From NCBI GenBank assembly GCA_905199445.1, contig CAJKGK010000021.1, positions 1 through 61,157 of the forward strand: a DNA stretch of 61,157 bases, given 5' to 3'. The stretch comes from an uncultured Lachnospiraceae bacterium. Its GTDB lineage: Bacteria; Bacillota; Clostridia; Lachnospirales; Lachnospiraceae. Below are positions 43,674 through 52,507 of the stretch, one piece after another. A program made the translations under genes and the position numbers. The notes under the pieces are model-generated. The model made no database searches. It worked only from the letters and a program-made list of their open reading frames with translations, and had not been told where the DNA came from. The stretch's first letter is position 1; every line of letters starts with the position of its first letter.

Positions 43674-44094
43674 GTTTTGATTTACCTCCTGTCTCTTCGT
43701 TTACGGAAAGATCCTGGGAATACTGATCAATCAGGCTGAGATTATGATTAAAATGTTTCAGACGTTTCTTAGCACGGCTGTACTTATACTGGTAAAACAT
43801 AACGCTGATAATAACATACACAATCAGTGAAAGTACGTAGGCCGTAATCAGAAGCTTTGCCAGAGCCAGCAGATCCACCTTGAAAATCATCTGAAGAAGA
43901 TCCTGGGAAGAATACAGGACATAAATACAGCTGCACAAAAAAACAGCTATTGTAACACCGATCAGCGTTTTCAGCATATTAAACCGGACATAGTCACTGC
44001 CACAATAGGAATTAACTTTCAAATCTTCTTTACCTTCACGTTTTTCATAAATTGCTGTGCGGGTCATCAGCCGAATTTTCTTTTCATTAAGCAT
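43666..44094 (-). CDS. Small two-helix membrane protein
   Basis: 142 residues with two membrane helices (about 44-63 and 76-100) and charged ends. GAGAGGTAG upstream of the ATG at 44094 supports this start. Overlaps and precedes the large polytopic membrane protein gene, implying a common complex. A strong promoter (44151-44179) drives both and possibly cdaA-cdaR-HPr. Function unknown. Confidence 0.78.
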   Translation of the reverse strand: MLNEKKIRLMTRTAIYEKREGKEDLKVNSYCGSDYVRFNMLKTLIGVTIAVFLCSCIYVLYSSQDLLQMIFKVDLLALAKLLITAYVLSLIVYVIISVMFYQYKYSRAKKRLKHFNHNLSLIDQYSQDLSVNEETGGKSKHD

Positions 44095-44150
44095 ATATCT
44101 ACCTCTCACACAATTAAAGCTATTTTATCATTATTAAAGCTTTTTGTGCT

Positions 44151-44179
44151 ATTATACCACACTATACCTGCAATTTCAA
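44151..44179 (-). promoter_or_regulatory. Promoter of the membrane-protein pair
   Basis: Minus strand TTGAAA (44174-44179), 17-bp spacer, TATAAT (44151-44156). Confidence 0.75.
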
Positions 44180-44324
44180 AATCTTTTAAAAAAATTTAAG
44201 AAATTTGATTACAGTCTGCCCTAAAAATACCGGATGCTGTTTTTTTAAGAATCCTTTACAATATTTTTTCTTAAATAATATCGATTTTTTGCACAAAATT
44301 ATGGCAAAATTCTCCAAAAAATTG

Positions 44325-44330
44325 TATAAT
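44325..44330 (+). promoter_or_regulatory. -10 box of the glgC-glgD promoter
   Basis: TATAAT 36 bp before the glgC ATG; the -35 at proper distance (TGGCAA) is poor, suggesting activator dependence or a weak promoter. Confidence 0.5.
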
Positions 44331-44365
44331 ATATTACAGCATCAATATGAAAGTGAGGGCTTATT

Positions 44366-45505
44366 ATGAAACAAAACAATATGCTAGCAATGATTTTAGC
44401 CGGCGGACGAGGTTCCAGACTTCATGAATTGACCAAAAAGGTGGCCAAGCCGGCCGTTTCATATGGCGGTAAATACCGGATCATTGACTTCCCGCTGAGT
44501 AACTGTGCAAACAGCGGCATTGACGTTGTAGGTGTACTGACTCAGTATGAATCCATTTTGCTCAACAGCTATGTTGCTGCCGGAAGACGTTGGGGACTGG
44601 ATGCCAAGGACAGTGGTGTCTATGTTCTTCCGCCCCGTGAAACCGCTGAAACTGATCTGAATGTGTACCGAGGAACCGCTGATGCTATTTCCCAAAATAT
44701 CGATTTTATTGATACATTTTCTCCGGAATACATTCTCATCCTCTCCGGAGATCACATTTATAAAATGAATTATGCTAAAATGCTGGCTGCCCACAAAGCG
44801 CATGATGCAGATGCCACCATTGCCGTCATTGAAGTACCTATTAAAGAAGCCAGTCGTTTTGGTATTATGAATACAGACGAAAACGAACGCATTATAGAAT
44901 TTGAAGAAAAGCCGGAAAAACCAAAAAGTAATCTGGCTTCGATGGGCATCTATATTTTCAATTGGAAGCTGCTGCGCAAGCTGTTGCTTGCAGATATGAA
45001 AAACGATTCCTCCAATCACGATTTCGGTAAAGATATTATTCCTCAGCTTTTAAACGACGATAAGAACCTTTTTGCCTATAAATTTAACGGTTACTGGAAA
45101 GATGTGGGAACTATTGATTCCCTGTGGGAAGCCAATATGGATCTTCTGGATAAAAATAATGCGCTGGATCTTAATGACCCCAGCTGGAAAATTTACACCG
45201 AAGATGCGACCACGCTTCCGCATTATATCGGTCCCAACGCCAATATTAAGCGTGCCTTTATTAATCAGGGCTGTGTGATTTCCGGATCGGTCAAAAATTC
45301 CGTACTGTTTACCGGTGTCAAAGTAGGCGAACGCGCTCAAATTATTGACAGTGTACTTATGCCCGGTGTCACCGTGGAAGAAGGGGCTATAATTCAGCGT
45401 GCACTTGTGGCTGATGGTATTACCATCGGCAAAAATGCCGTTGTGGGAGATCCGGACAGTGAACACATCCAGCTTATAGCCAAGCGTGTAAAGGGGGAAG
45501 AATAA
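44366..45505 (+). CDS. glgC: Glucose-1-phosphate adenylyltransferase, catalytic subunit
   Basis: 379 residues. The nucleotidyltransferase signature MILAGGRGSRLHELTKKVAKP is followed by YRIIDFPLSNCANSGI, ILILSGDHIYKMNY (metal Asp) and the substrate region FEEKPEKPKSN. The C-terminal left-handed beta-helix (about 290-379) carries hexapeptide repeats. It makes ADP-glucose from glucose-1-phosphate and ATP for glycogen synthesis. GTGAGGG precedes the ATG. glgD starts one base after its stop. Confidence 0.95.
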   Translation: MKQNNMLAMILAGGRGSRLHELTKKVAKPAVSYGGKYRIIDFPLSNCANSGIDVVGVLTQYESILLNSYVAAGRRWGLDAKDSGVYVLPPRETAETDLNVYRGTADAISQNIDFIDTFSPEYILILSGDHIYKMNYAKMLAAHKAHDADATIAVIEVPIKEASRFGIMNTDENERIIEFEEKPEKPKSNLASMGIYIFNWKLLRKLLLADMKNDSSNHDFGKDIIPQLLNDDKNLFAYKFNGYWKDVGTIDSLWEANMDLLDKNNALDLNDPSWKIYTEDATTLPHYIGPNANIKRAFINQGCVISGSVKNSVLFTGVKVGERAQIIDSVLMPGVTVEEGAIIQRALVADGITIGKNAVVGDPDSEHIQLIAKRVKGEE

Positions 45506-45506
45506 T

Positions 45507-46622
45507 ATGAGTAAAGCATTTGGTATTGTCAATTTTTCCGGAAATCATGTATATGTCAACGGACTCCAGCCTTACCGCCCGATTGGTGCCTTTTCCTTCC
45601 TTGGCCGTTATCGGGTGATCGACTTTCCAATCTCAAATATGAGCAACAGTGAAATTGATCAGATTCAGGTTTACATTCGAAGAAAACCACGTTCGCTCAC
45701 AGAACACCTGGGAACAGGGCGTCATTACAACATTAATTCAAAGCGGGGCAAACTGCGTATTCTCTATTCAGAATCCAACCTGGACAATGATCTTTACAAT
45801 ACAGATGTTGCCGCTTTTATTGAAAACATGGAGTGTATTGAGCATACGCAATGTCCTTATGTGGTAATTGCACCAAGCTATATGATTTATTCCATGGATT
45901 TCGATCAGCTTCTTCAGACACATATAGACTCCGGTGCCGATATTACCCTTTTATACCACGCTGTAGATAATGCCAATGAAAAATTTTTCAACTGCAGCGT
46001 TGTCAATCTGAACCGGCAGAAAGGAATTCTCTCTCTTGAACCAAACCGGGGCAATGCGAAAAACAGAAATATTTTCATGGATACATATGTAATGACCAAA
46101 GAACTTTTTATCCAGCTTGTTCAAAAAGCCCATAAAACATCGTCCATGTATACCCTGGCCGACATTGTGGGCGCCGAATGTGAAGAGCTGGATATCCGGG
46201 GCGTGGCTCACAAAGGATTTTTCGCCTCGATTACCGATTTTAAAAGCTATTATGATGCCAATATCTCGCTTATCGATTTTAAAACAGCCACAACACTTTT
46301 TGATGATGACTGGCCAATCTATACAAGGACCAATGATTCCTGTCCGACACAGTACTTCGAAACCGCTGATGTTAAAAAGTCTGTCGTATCCAACAGCTGC
46401 CTGATTGAAGGCACCGTAGAAAATTCTGTAATCGGCCGAGGCTGTATCATAAAAAAGGGCGCCGTTATTAAAAACAGTGTTTTACTGCCCAATACGCTGG
46501 TCGGTGAAAACGTTTATGTGGAAAACTACGTGATCGATAAAGGCGCCAGACTGATTCATGTTAAAGAAGTGATCGCCCCTCCGGAAAAGCCAGGCTATAT
46601 TAAACGAAAAGACGTTTTATAA
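45507..46622 (+). CDS. glgD: Glucose-1-phosphate adenylyltransferase regulatory subunit
   Basis: 371 residues, same fold as GlgC, but the catalytic loop GG-x-G-x-R-L is replaced (NFSGNHVYVNGLQPYRPIGAF), so it is the non-catalytic GlgD type that stimulates GlgC in Firmicutes. YRVIDFPISNMSNSEIDQI and the C-terminal hexapeptide helix (VIGRGCIIKKGAVIKNSVLL) are conserved. Forms a heterotetramer with GlgC. A long terminator follows. No other glycogen genes are in the window. Confidence 0.93.
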   Translation: MSKAFGIVNFSGNHVYVNGLQPYRPIGAFSFLGRYRVIDFPISNMSNSEIDQIQVYIRRKPRSLTEHLGTGRHYNINSKRGKLRILYSESNLDNDLYNTDVAAFIENMECIEHTQCPYVVIAPSYMIYSMDFDQLLQTHIDSGADITLLYHAVDNANEKFFNCSVVNLNRQKGILSLEPNRGNAKNRNIFMDTYVMTKELFIQLVQKAHKTSSMYTLADIVGAECEELDIRGVAHKGFFASITDFKSYYDANISLIDFKTATTLFDDDWPIYTRTNDSCPTQYFETADVKKSVVSNSCLIEGTVENSVIGRGCIIKKGAVIKNSVLLPNTLVGENVYVENYVIDKGARLIHVKEVIAPPEKPGYIKRKDVL

Positions 46623-46652
46623 CGCCTGAAACTTCATAATTTAGCCTTTACA

Positions 46653-46704
46653 AAAACCCGTGTCCCAGGCTGCACTGATGCATGCAGTCCGGGACACGGG
46701 TTTT
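46653..46704. terminator. Terminator between glgD and the aldo/keto reductase
   Basis: Long stem with outer arms 46653-46666 and 46691-46704 (AAAACCCGTGTCCC and complement) and an inner GC helix; U-runs in both directions, so it can serve both convergent genes. Confidence 0.85.
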
Positions 46705-46770
46705 GTAAATTCATGATTTTCTTGTATCATCGGTAAGATTCCTATCCAAATTTATTTTAAAAAAATCATC

Positions 46771-47760
46771 TCACCGGTTGTTTTGTGCCATAACCCCCAC
46801 AAGCGGATGGGGAATATAGGGTTCTTCCAAATACTTTATTTCTTCACCATTCAAAGACAATTCTGCAGCTTTAACAGCGCCGTCCACATGGTGAAGCTTC
46901 GTTGCGCCCACAACAGGCGCTGTTGCCTTTGTAAGCAGCCACGCCAGGGCGATCTCAGTCATGGATACCCCCCGTTTTAACGCCAGTTTCTCCACCCTTT
47001 CAATAATCGCACGGTCCGGTTCTTCCATGGCATCATATTTGGATTTTGCATAGACATCCTCCTGAAGCCGTTTGGACGTTTCGCCTGGTGCTTTTGATAA
47101 TCGTCCGCCGGCAAGGGCACTATAAGGTGTCATGGCAATCTGATCTTCCTGGCACAACCGGGCCATCTCTCTTTCTGCCTCTCTGAAAATCAGATTATAA
47201 TGTCCCTGCACGGATACAAATTGTGCAAACCCCTCTCTCTGTGCCAGTGCATTAGCCTTTGCCAGCTGATAAGCATAGCAGTTGGAAATACCGATATATC
47301 TGGCTTTGCCTGCTTTTACAACACGGTTCAGACCTTCCATAATGTCATAAAGGGGTGTCTTATAATCCCACATATGATAAATATAAAGATCCACATAATC
47401 CATCTCAAGATTTTTCAGACTCTTATCAATCATCTGTTCAATATGCTGCTGCCCAGTAATTCCAGCCTGGATTTCCGCTTCCGTTCTGGGAAGAAATTTA
47501 GTGGCTACAATCACATCCGTGCGTTTTGCATAAGCTTTCAGTGCTCTGCCCAGATACTGTTCACTTGTTCCACCCTGATAGGCGATTGCGGTATCAAAAA
47601 AATTAATTCCCCTATCGATCGCCCTGCGAATAATCCCACGGGAAATATCCTCATCAACGGTCCATGTGTGCTGTCCTTTTTGGGCATCCCCAAAACCCAT
47701 ACAGCCTAAACAAATCCGGGAAACATTTAATTCAGACATGCCTAATTTTGTATAATTCAT
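46771..47760 (-). CDS. Aldo/keto reductase
   Basis: 329 residues of the AKR fold. Catalytic tetrad members are visible: Asp and Tyr in INFFDTAIAYQGGTSEQYLG, Lys in DVIVATKF, and His in YVDLYIYHMWDYKTP. The NADP-binding end (LTKATAPVVGATKLHHVDGA) is present. It reduces an unknown carbonyl with NAD(P)H. GGAGG before the ATG at 47760 sets the start. Transcribed alone, convergent with glgD. Confidence 0.92.
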   Translation of the reverse strand: MNYTKLGMSELNVSRICLGCMGFGDAQKGQHTWTVDEDISRGIIRRAIDRGINFFDTAIAYQGGTSEQYLGRALKAYAKRTDVIVATKFLPRTEAEIQAGITGQQHIEQMIDKSLKNLEMDYVDLYIYHMWDYKTPLYDIMEGLNRVVKAGKARYIGISNCYAYQLAKANALAQREGFAQFVSVQGHYNLIFREAEREMARLCQEDQIAMTPYSALAGGRLSKAPGETSKRLQEDVYAKSKYDAMEEPDRAIIERVEKLALKRGVSMTEIALAWLLTKATAPVVGATKLHHVDGAVKAAELSLNGEEIKYLEEPYIPHPLVGVMAQNNR

Positions 47761-47888
47761 ACCGGTTCCTCCCATATTTTACACAATTATTATGCCCTTA
47801 TTCTGACACAGCAGCCTTCACTTTGCAAATACTTATAACGCATGGTCGGTCATACTTCCAATGCATGTCCGGCAAAAACAGTCCGCCC

Positions 47889-50219
47889 CTAAAACAGCAT
47901 TCCGATATGATAAACTGCAAATGCCGCAATCCAGGCAATCACACACTGGCCAACCACCATCACAACCGCCCATTTACCACCAAGCTCCCGCTTAACAGAA
48001 GCAATGGCCGCCACACAGGGTGTATAGAGAAGGCAGAATACAAGAAGTGCCGCCGCTCCTATCGTTGTCAGGGTTTCCTGCAAAATTGCCGTACTTCCAA
48101 AAAGCACGGTCAATGAAGAGACAACGCTTTCTTTTGCCATAAATCCTGAAATCAATGCAGTTGTAATTCTCCAGTCTCCAAACCCTACCGGAGTAAATAC
48201 CGGAGCAATCACACCGGCAACCATGGCAAGAATACTATTTTGAGAATCCGCTACCATATTCAGACCAGTGTCAAAATTCTGAAGGAACCAAATCACAATG
48301 GTTGCAATAAAAATAACCGTAAATGCTCGCTGAAGAAAATCCTTTGCCTTATCCCATAACAGATGCATTACATTTTTTGCGCCAGGCATTCGATAATTGG
48401 GCAGCTCCATAACAAATGGTACAGCCTCTCCCTTAAACGCTGTTTTCTTAAAAATCAGAGCCATTAAAATGCCCATCACAATGCCAAAAACATACAGGCT
48501 AATCATAACAAGGGCGCGATGCTTCGGGAAAAATGCTGCCGTAAAGAATGCATAAATAGGCAGCTTTGCCGTGCAGCTCATAAACGGAGTCAAAAGTATT
48601 GTCATTTTACGGTCACGTTCTGACGGCAGCGTCCGACTTGCCATAACCCCGGGAACCGTACAGCCAAAACCGATCAGCATAGGCACAATACTTCGTCCTG
48701 AAAGCCCCAGTTTACGCAGCAATTTGTCCATGATGAATGCAACTCTTGCCATATAGCCACTGTCTTCCAATAAAGATAAAAAGAAAAACAAGGTTACAAT
48801 AATCGGCAGAAAACTTAATACCCCGCCAACGCCATTAAATATACCGTCAATCACAAGGGACTGCACAACTGTGTTTACATGCGCAGCCTGCATGGCCATA
48901 TCCACCACTTCAGTAAGCGCAGTGATTCCGTAATCCAAAATCCCCTGCAAAAATGCACCGATCACATTAAAGGTCAGCCAGAATACGATCCCCATGATCC
49001 CGATAAATGCAGGAATCCCCGTATATTTACCGGTTAAAAACTGATCAATTTTACGACTTCTGACCCGTTCCTTACTCTCTTTAGGTTTTATAACCGCCTC
49101 TGCGCAAATATCTTCAATGTAATCAAAACGCATCTGAGCTACAGCCGCAGACCGATCCATACCGGTTTCTTCTTCCGTCTGTCCGGAAATTTCCTCCAGA
49201 ATATGAATCTCATTTGCAGTCAGCTTTAACTGTTCAAGAATTTTTGTGTCACCTTCCAAAACCTTACTGGCAGCAAAGCGCACCGGAATCTGCACACGCT
49301 TTGCGTGATCCTCGATTAAATGCATCACCGCGTGAATTCCCCGGTGGATTCCCTCTTCGCTTTTGCAAAAATCCGTTTCCAACGGACGTTCCTGATATTT
49401 AGCCACATGGATTGCATGGCGAATTAACTCCTCAATCCCCTCCCCCTTTGCAGCAGAAATCGGCACAACCGGAACGCCGAGAGCCGCCTCCATCTCATTT
49501 ACCATAACGGATCCGTCATTCTCTCTAAGCTCGTCCATCATATTCAGGGCCACAACCATCGGAAAACCCAATTCCAAAAGCTGCATGGTCAGGTAAAGGT
49601 TACGTTCAATATTTGTTGCATCAACAATGTTAATAATTCCTTTTGGTTTTTCCCTGATTACAAACTCCCTTGTCACGATTTCCTCACTGCTGTAAGGAGA
49701 CATGGAATAAATTCCCGGCAAATCTGTAATCAACGTGTTCTCATGTCCCTTGATCACACCGTCCTTTCTGTCTACGGTAACACCTGGAAAATTGCCGACA
49801 TGCTGTTTGGAACCTGTAAGCTGATTAAATAATGTTGTTTTACCACAATTTTGGTTGCCTACAAGGGCAAATGTGAGTATTTCATTATCCGGAAGCGGAT
49901 TCTCATCTTTACGGTTATGAAATTTTCCGCCTTCTCCATATCCTGGGTGATGCTTTTCAGGTTTCAGAGTTTTCTTTTTAACCGCCATTGGCTTGTGCGG
50001 CTCTCCAATTTCGATATTTCTGGCATCCTCCAGACGAATCGTCAACTCATATCCATGAATTCTCAATTCAATAGGATCGCCCATAGGTGCATATTTGACA
50101 ACCGTCACCTCGGTTCCCTGAATCAATCCCATATCCAGAAAATGCTGACGCAAAGCACCGGAACCACCCACAGACTGTATCGTAGCAGTCTTGCCAATGC
50201 TCAATTCACTTAGCTTCAT
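47889..50219 (-). CDS. feoB: Ferrous iron transporter, FeoA-FeoB fusion
   Basis: 776 residues. Residues 1-72 form a FeoA (SH3-like) domain (MKLSELSIGKTATIQSVGG), usually a separate protein. A Lys/His/Gly-rich linker (about 73-112) leads to the FeoB G domain: GNQNCGKTTLF (121-131), VTVDRKDG, ITDLPGIYSM and ALNMMDEL. The membrane part starts near 405, with two Gate domains and FMSCTAKLPIYAFF. It imports Fe2+ driven by nucleotide binding. A TTGACA promoter lies 150 bp upstream; a TTAG-6-CTAA motif between promoter and start could be a DtxR-type site, but this is weak. Confidence 0.95.
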   Translation of the reverse strand: MKLSELSIGKTATIQSVGGSGALRQHFLDMGLIQGTEVTVVKYAPMGDPIELRIHGYELTIRLEDARNIEIGEPHKPMAVKKKTLKPEKHHPGYGEGGKFHNRKDENPLPDNEILTFALVGNQNCGKTTLFNQLTGSKQHVGNFPGVTVDRKDGVIKGHENTLITDLPGIYSMSPYSSEEIVTREFVIREKPKGIINIVDATNIERNLYLTMQLLELGFPMVVALNMMDELRENDGSVMVNEMEAALGVPVVPISAAKGEGIEELIRHAIHVAKYQERPLETDFCKSEEGIHRGIHAVMHLIEDHAKRVQIPVRFAASKVLEGDTKILEQLKLTANEIHILEEISGQTEEETGMDRSAAVAQMRFDYIEDICAEAVIKPKESKERVRSRKIDQFLTGKYTGIPAFIGIMGIVFWLTFNVIGAFLQGILDYGITALTEVVDMAMQAAHVNTVVQSLVIDGIFNGVGGVLSFLPIIVTLFFFLSLLEDSGYMARVAFIMDKLLRKLGLSGRSIVPMLIGFGCTVPGVMASRTLPSERDRKMTILLTPFMSCTAKLPIYAFFTAAFFPKHRALVMISLYVFGIVMGILMALIFKKTAFKGEAVPFVMELPNYRMPGAKNVMHLLWDKAKDFLQRAFTVIFIATIVIWFLQNFDTGLNMVADSQNSILAMVAGVIAPVFTPVGFGDWRITTALISGFMAKESVVSSLTVLFGSTAILQETLTTIGAAALLVFCLLYTPCVAAIASVKRELGGKWAVVMVVGQCVIAWIAAFAVYHIGMLF

Positions 50220-50269
50220 TTTCTATTTCCTCCTGATGTATTAGTATTATCTAACTCTTATTTGAAAGC

Positions 50270-50304
50270 AGAGCAACGGTAAAAAATACCGTTGCTTCAA
50301 AATA
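50270..50304 (-). promoter_or_regulatory. Hairpin in the feoAB leader
   Basis: AGCAACGGT and ACCGTTGCT form a 9-bp perfect stem around a T-rich loop, about 60 bp upstream of the start codon and downstream of the promoter. There is no U-run after the stem. Role unknown. Confidence 0.45.
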
Positions 50305-50345
50305 CAAAATCATACAATCGTTGTTTAATTTTTTCTTCCACAAAG

Positions 50346-50374
50346 AGATTACTATTAAACGCCCAAAATGTCAA
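50346..50374 (-). promoter_or_regulatory. feoAB promoter
   Basis: Minus strand TTGACA (50369-50374), 17-bp spacer, TAATCT (50346-50351). Confidence 0.65.
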
Positions 50375-50446
50375 TAGTTCATCAAAAAACAACCGTCAGC
50401 TTCCTGCAAGGAAATAATTCTGCATGCCAAACTTTTATCCGTAAGT

Positions 50447-51253
50447 TCACTGATTTAAATTCATTTTATTTATGAGAAGCGCGCATATCATTCCTATCGC
50501 CAGACAAAGAATATTTATCATCATACTGCCCAGGGACAGGGCAAAGCTTCCAAATGGTATAATCATAACTGTTGCCGCGATTACAACGCCTACAATGGCA
50601 TGAAATACATAAGAATAGTATTTTTTTAAAAGGATATCCATCAATTTTGCAGCACATACGATGGTCGCCAAAGCACCAATTCCCCCGGGAAGAATGACAC
50701 TCAGATCCAGATGTCCCAATCCTTCAATAAATGGTGTATACAGCCCCAATGGCATCAGCAGTGTAGAAAAACTCATTCCTGGAACAATCACACTTAAAGC
50801 CAGACATACCCCGCAAAAAACATACCATCCCATATTGGGAACAAGCTTCACGGACAAAATCTCCATCGCTGTCAATACAGCAAAAATCACCACGGCTGAA
50901 ATCATCATCGCCATCCAGGAACCTTTTGTTCTGCCTTCTTTTCCAGCTTCCCGCATAAGAGACGGCAGCATGCCTGCAATCAGCCCCACAAAAAGGCACA
51001 CCGATGGAGCCGGATATTTTTCCAGAAAAAAAGCCAATAGATTAGCAACCCCGAGAAATCCAGCACCAATGCCCAAAATCACCGGAAACAATTGACGAAT
51101 ATGCACCCAAAAGTACTTTCTGGGATTGGACAGCAATTCCATCACCGGCTTATATATACCAAAAATCACACATAAAACACCGCCTGAAATTCCCGGAAGA
51201 ACTGAACCCAGGCCAATGAGCATTCCCTGAAACATTGAAATCAAAATTTTCAT
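50447..51253 (-). CDS. DUF368 family membrane protein
   Basis: 268 residues with about eight transmembrane helices. DUF368 features: FQGMLIGLGSVLPGISGGVLCVIFGIY at the N-terminus, GLIAGMLPSLMREA and the repeat-like VIVPGMSFSTLLMPLGLYTPFIEGL in the second half, the two PG-[IM]-S motifs being typical. Family members are linked to export or flipping of undecaprenyl phosphate in recent work on related DUF368/PopT proteins; for this protein that is inference. Its start lies inside the tail of the upstream small gene's frame. Confidence 0.88.
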   Translation of the reverse strand: MKILISMFQGMLIGLGSVLPGISGGVLCVIFGIYKPVMELLSNPRKYFWVHIRQLFPVILGIGAGFLGVANLLAFFLEKYPAPSVCLFVGLIAGMLPSLMREAGKEGRTKGSWMAMMISAVVIFAVLTAMEILSVKLVPNMGWYVFCGVCLALSVIVPGMSFSTLLMPLGLYTPFIEGLGHLDLSVILPGGIGALATIVCAAKLMDILLKKYYSYVFHAIVGVVIAATVMIIPFGSFALSLGSMMINILCLAIGMICALLINKMNLNQ

Positions 51254-51701
51254 TTTTTCTCACTTTCTTTATAACATCCTGTATTTTTTTAATTTTAAAA
51301 ACAATGTCTCGCTTTTTTCCATCTTTTTCCAGTAGTATGTCATGCTCCCACAGGAAACGTTCAAAATGAGATGAACAGAACTGAATGTATGACAAATAAA
51401 TCAAAAGTATACATGAAAACAGTACAAAAATGCCAAAAAGTTCAATAGAGAATCTGCAGATCGGCTTGGGCTGTTCAAAATTCTGCGCCCAGAAGAGCCC
51501 CTTCTGGCCCTCCATGCACATAAAACTATGATGCAAAATCCCGTGATCCGAATCATCCGTATATTCTACTTCTGCCCGAATATCCAAACCAGGGTTTTGC
51601 ACCAAAATACCTTCATTGCCACACAAACCAAAGGAAGGAAAAAATATACTGAATATAAGAGCAAAAAGAATTGTAAAAACAGTTTTTAATCTTTTTTTCA
51701 T
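51150..51701 (-). CDS. Small secreted/membrane protein, probably frameshifted at its end
   Basis: 183 codons. Signal peptide (about 1-27), an extracellular stretch of about 60 residues, a membrane helix (about 88-108; FGIFVLFSCILLIYLSYI) and a short basic tail. AAGGAGG before the ATG supports the gene. The last 35 residues are read antiphase through the start of the DUF368 gene and look spurious. One extra A in the six-A tract at about 51255-51260 would end the protein at a TGA overlapping the DUF368 ATG, a normal ATGA junction. So an indel or sequence error in that tract is likely. Function unknown. Confidence 0.65.
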   Translation of the reverse strand: MKKRLKTVFTILFALIFSIFFPSFGLCGNEGILVQNPGLDIRAEVEYTDDSDHGILHHSFMCMEGQKGLFWAQNFEQPKPICRFSIELFGIFVLFSCILLIYLSYIQFCSSHFERFLWEHDILLEKDGKKRDIVFKIKKIQDVIKKVRKNENFDFNVSGNAHWPGFSSSGNFRRCFMCDFWYI

Positions 51702-51876
51702 TTTGCTCTCCTCCTTGTTTCTTGCAAATTACATAGAGGTTAACACCAAATCAAATATATGTCAATAAAACAGGGACATATTTGCATAAATTCATTCACA
51801 CGCTCCTTCATATCAATCCCACATCCCAGGTCCTTTTATCTTACAAAAACAACTGCCAACTTCTTAAAAATTTTAT

Positions 51877-52434
51877 TTAAAGATACGCCTTGAAATCATG
51901 CTCAAATACAAACGTCAATGTTCTTAATAACTCATTCTGAAATACCCTTTCCTTTGTGTATCTTAAATTATTTTCTTCAATTTTCTTCTTTGCTGAGGCA
52001 AAATATTTTTTTCTTGCTTCTGTAAGTGTTTCATCCGGATAACATGCAAGGTTTAAATCTGTCAATCCCCAGCTGATCTCTTTATATATATCCGGGTAAT
52101 TTTCCATAAGCTCAAAGGCACAGTCAAAGAATAATATTTGAGGATTCATCCGTTTCCACCGCTTTACTACACCAGGTACTTCATAAGCCCTTACAAAATA
52201 TTCTGTCTCATCCACTATGTTATGTAATTTTTCACAAAGCGCCCGCTCTCCCAAAAACAGCTTATCTATACACTTTCTAACCTCAAGCAAACGACCACTC
52301 ATATACGCCCAGATATCCCCTGCTTTCTCGCCTTCCGGAATCCTGTTATAACCATCCGTCTTTTCATACAATGCCAGTACTTCCCAGAGCATGCCATAAA
52401 CTGTTTGAATTGATGTTTGAATTTCATTTTTCAT
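51877..52434 (-). CDS. Helical protein of unknown function, last gene of the AAA+/WYL cassette
   Basis: 185 residues, cytoplasmic, predicted mostly helical, with no recognised motif (segments such as WEVLALYEKTDGYNRIPEGE and YFASAKKKIEENNLRYTKER). AAGGAG about 11 bases before the ATG at 52434 is used as start. It follows the large AAA+ gene by 73 bp on the same strand. It might be a substrate, adaptor or effector of the AAA+ machine; this is position-based inference. Confidence 0.7.
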   Translation of the reverse strand: MKNEIQTSIQTVYGMLWEVLALYEKTDGYNRIPEGEKAGDIWAYMSGRLLEVRKCIDKLFLGERALCEKLHNIVDETEYFVRAYEVPGVVKRWKRMNPQILFFDCAFELMENYPDIYKEISWGLTDLNLACYPDETLTEARKKYFASAKKKIEENNLRYTKERVFQNELLRTLTFVFEHDFKAYL

Positions 52435-52507
52435 AATCTTTACGTCTCCTTGTTTACGCTTTACAGTATACAGATACAAATACACAACAGCTTAATTGAA
52501 AACAAAA

